A stretch of DNA of 64,000 nt from Hypoxylon rubiginosum (lineage: Eukaryota; Ascomycota; Sordariomycetes; Xylariales; Hypoxylaceae). The notes below the pieces were generated by a model. The model was not told where the DNA came from, did not search any database, and saw nothing but the letters and a program-made list of their open reading frames with translations. Where the stretch lies: assembly GCA_902806565.1 (NCBI GenBank), contig CADCXA010000021.1, positions 310,001 through 374,000 on the forward strand. The letters run 5' to 3'. Both the position numbers and the translations under genes were made by a program. Each line of letters starts with the position of its first letter. Position 1 is the stretch's first letter. Shown here piece after piece: positions 61,703-64,000 of the stretch.

Positions 61703-64000
61703 ATTACTTACGGCGAAACACGATTAGTGATTCTAGCTCGTTATTTCTCCTTGCCATTTTCCATATGTCGATTCGGGTTTCTGCCATAGGGTTATGGATT
61801 TGGAAGAAGAAAAAAACCTGGAGGCACGGTGCGAGGGCTGTCTCTTTTTCCATGATTGATATGGAGTCTTGTACGCTCATGGGGTTTTCTGCACATACGG
61901 TACTCTCACGCCCCAGCGATAAAAGCAAAACTGTTAGGTTTGGAATTAGTTTGTCGCTGTCATGGCCTCCCTGTTTAGGTCAGAAAGCGGCGAGACTTGT
62001 TTGCGCACATGTTTGAGGTGGTCGGCGCAAAGGATTTGTGATACGGTGTAGTACGCTAAAGCCAAATAATACACCACACATAGATTATATGTATTGCGCA
62101 TACTGTCGAAAAGTATCAATACTGCTGGGTCTCTAAACATTTACGCAGAAGACCTGCTATTATGAATTAGGTGAATGTCTTCAGACTTAAATTTACGCAT
62201 TATCATCATTCTTCATCTCGACCCCTGACCCCTCTATAAACACGCAGGCCTCCTGAGGTAACCTGCAGCAGGTAGCTAGCGATCTTTCTGTCGCGTTTAT
62301 GGTAAATAATACATTTCGTAGTTTGAGTTATAGGGTAGGCACTTAAAGATCTGACTATGGAGTACCTACCTACATGTAGACATTACTAAGTTTATCGGTT
62401 ACTCGAAAGAGACCGAATAAATGTAACGACATTGGTAGACCTGTGATCGACTCTTGCTCCCGTTGCTTAACGTCCTCGGCACCTCTAAAATCGAATACGG
62501 GTTAGAGTCAAGCTAACGATCCGCGGATAACTAGTAAAACTCTAGTGACCGCGTATATAACTAACTGGATGTGATATATACGCGTAAGCAAATAATATAG
62601 GATACGGAGGGAGCCTACAGAGGTCTTTCTTCATAGATCTCTAAGTGTATCTAACCGTACTGCTAGTACACTACTATACTTGAGCTATTTCATAACTCTT
62701 ACCATTGTGCTACAGGCGTAGATGCCGCGGCCAGGGCAGGATCATATCACGGGCAAGAACTGGTAGAGTCTGGGATATGTTGTTGGCTTATATATGGCGG
62801 GAAATAGAAGGCTAGTAGTTAGATGCTTAAGAGAAAGTAAACTCGGAACATCGAAGAGTTTGGTTTAGGAGCAATACTACCCATCTGGATGCTGATAGAC
62901 TAGCCAGACGTAGCAGAAGCGACACCGACAACCGAACTTATTAATCCAGTTGGTTGATTTCTTAAAAGTTTTACCTAGCGTCGCTTTTTGATTCATCCTC
63001 TTTGTGGAAAATCTATGCGATCAAGATATATTGGCAGTTGGCTGAGTGTGCCGCTCTCTGACATAACCTAATAGAGACGCGGTTTCCCAGGGTGTAGTGT
63101 GCCCTCGTATGAATCGCTTTCCATTGAACGAGATATTCTAACGAAGTCGAAGGTCCTCCCATATGTTACCGTTCTCAGGAAACGAGATGCTGGTGAACGT
63201 CGGAGAATATAATGTGGCTGTTGGGACTGCCCGTAACAAACTAACAAACCCGTGTCTGGTCGCATCACGAAAAGCAAAATGGCAACTACTAGGTTATATA
63301 TCCCGATATTTCCGACCACATGAGTAGGAACTTCGGACGTAGAATGTTTTATATATCGTCTTCCATTGTAGACCGATCTTAGCACGCCACGTGGTCGTGC
63401 TTGCATGCGGTAATTCAAATCGTTACATACCCGCATGCTAGTAATGAGTTAGCTGACCTCAGAATGGAACGTTTACTTCAGTCAAGCCGTATATAAGATT
63501 ATTTCGAGGCCGCCGGAACGGTACATGCTAGGATATGACTTGGATGTTAGATCTTTTCCCCCAATTGGTTTGTTATCTGCTGGCCTTGAAATGTTAGACG
63601 TTTTATGCGGTGCCAAGGATGAGGTTCTTTGGATTTCGAGCCCTGTTCCCGAGACCCTGGATCGGGATCGGCGACCCTTATACGACGTAGAAACTTTCTG
63701 GATGCTACATTGAATGTACATGTACGTGTTAGATCGATCAAGTCGACGAGTTGTCTTTTACGTACGTACGTGTAGACATACTACACACACATGATAGGTA
63801 GAAAGATATTAAGGGCGAGGTGACTTGGTCTGGTTCATATATGTAGACGCGTGACACAGAACAGTGACCTACTTGCAAGCCATTCAAATGCTACTTGGCA
63901 GCTTGAGGCCAACAATGTCGCGCATATCTGGATCGAAAAAGCTCGTATTCTGGAATGATCCCACTGAAGTCACCCTCCAACTCCACTGACCCATTGGCGA
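61703..64000. other. Gene-poor right end of the window
   Basis: About 2.3 kb without a supported gene. Frames around 63,068-63,741 overlap on both strands and match no family I know. An A-box-like stretch near 62,700-62,730 was examined as a tRNA and rejected. Confidence 0.45.

Noticed and set aside
62680..62735. A-box-like TAGCACAATGG on the minus strand suggesting a tRNA
   Set aside because: No convincing B-box, acceptor pairing or anticodon stem could be drawn.

Overview
This window is nuclear DNA of a filamentous ascomycete (Pezizomycotina, probably Sordariomycetes). The evidence is short GT..AG introns of about 50-160 bp with CTAAC-like branch points, a fungal gene set (ErdS-type AspRS fusion, GH76 GPI protein, But2-type secreted protein, ENA ATPase, LtrA membrane protein), and a long A+T block with the CpA/TpG scarcity expected of repeat-induced point mutation (RIP). 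The species cannot be named from sequence alone.

Layout. Left arm (1-10,088): a single-exon gene for an aspartyl-tRNA synthetase fused to a DUF2156 transferase (erdS-like, minus strand) and, divergently, an alpha/beta hydrolase (erdH-like, plus strand). Then come a six-helix membrane protein and a secreted But2-type protein. Middle (about 10,089-38,995): a 28.9-kb, almost purely A+T block with no credible gene. Gap-free 87-bp terminal inverted repeats (TIRs) bound it on both sides, so it looks like one giant RIP-destroyed TIR element. It contains phased 11-bp minisatellites near both ends and internally, a 141-bp tandem repeat, and other coding-like tandem relics. Right arm (38,996-64,000): a gene-poor flank with a tRNA-like sequence, then an O-methyltransferase, an LtrA-family membrane protein, two small cysteine proteins sharing an MC..CGC start, a GPI-anchored GH76 (DFG5/DCW1) cell-wall enzyme, a PCI/CSN8-like protein, dolichol-phosphate mannosyltransferase (DPM1), an ENA-type P-type ATPase and an AT-hook protein.

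Genes that work together: the ErdS/ErdH pair would make and remove 3-beta-O-aspartyl ergosterol at membranes. DPM1 supplies Dol-P-Man for GPI anchors and glycoproteins, and GH76/DFG5 acts on GPI-mannan at the wall, but these two are separate genes and not a cluster. No secondary-metabolite cluster is visible. The most novel item is the giant TIR element whose terminal repeats escaped the mutation that erased its interior. Exon borders were assigned by hand from splice signals and reading frame.
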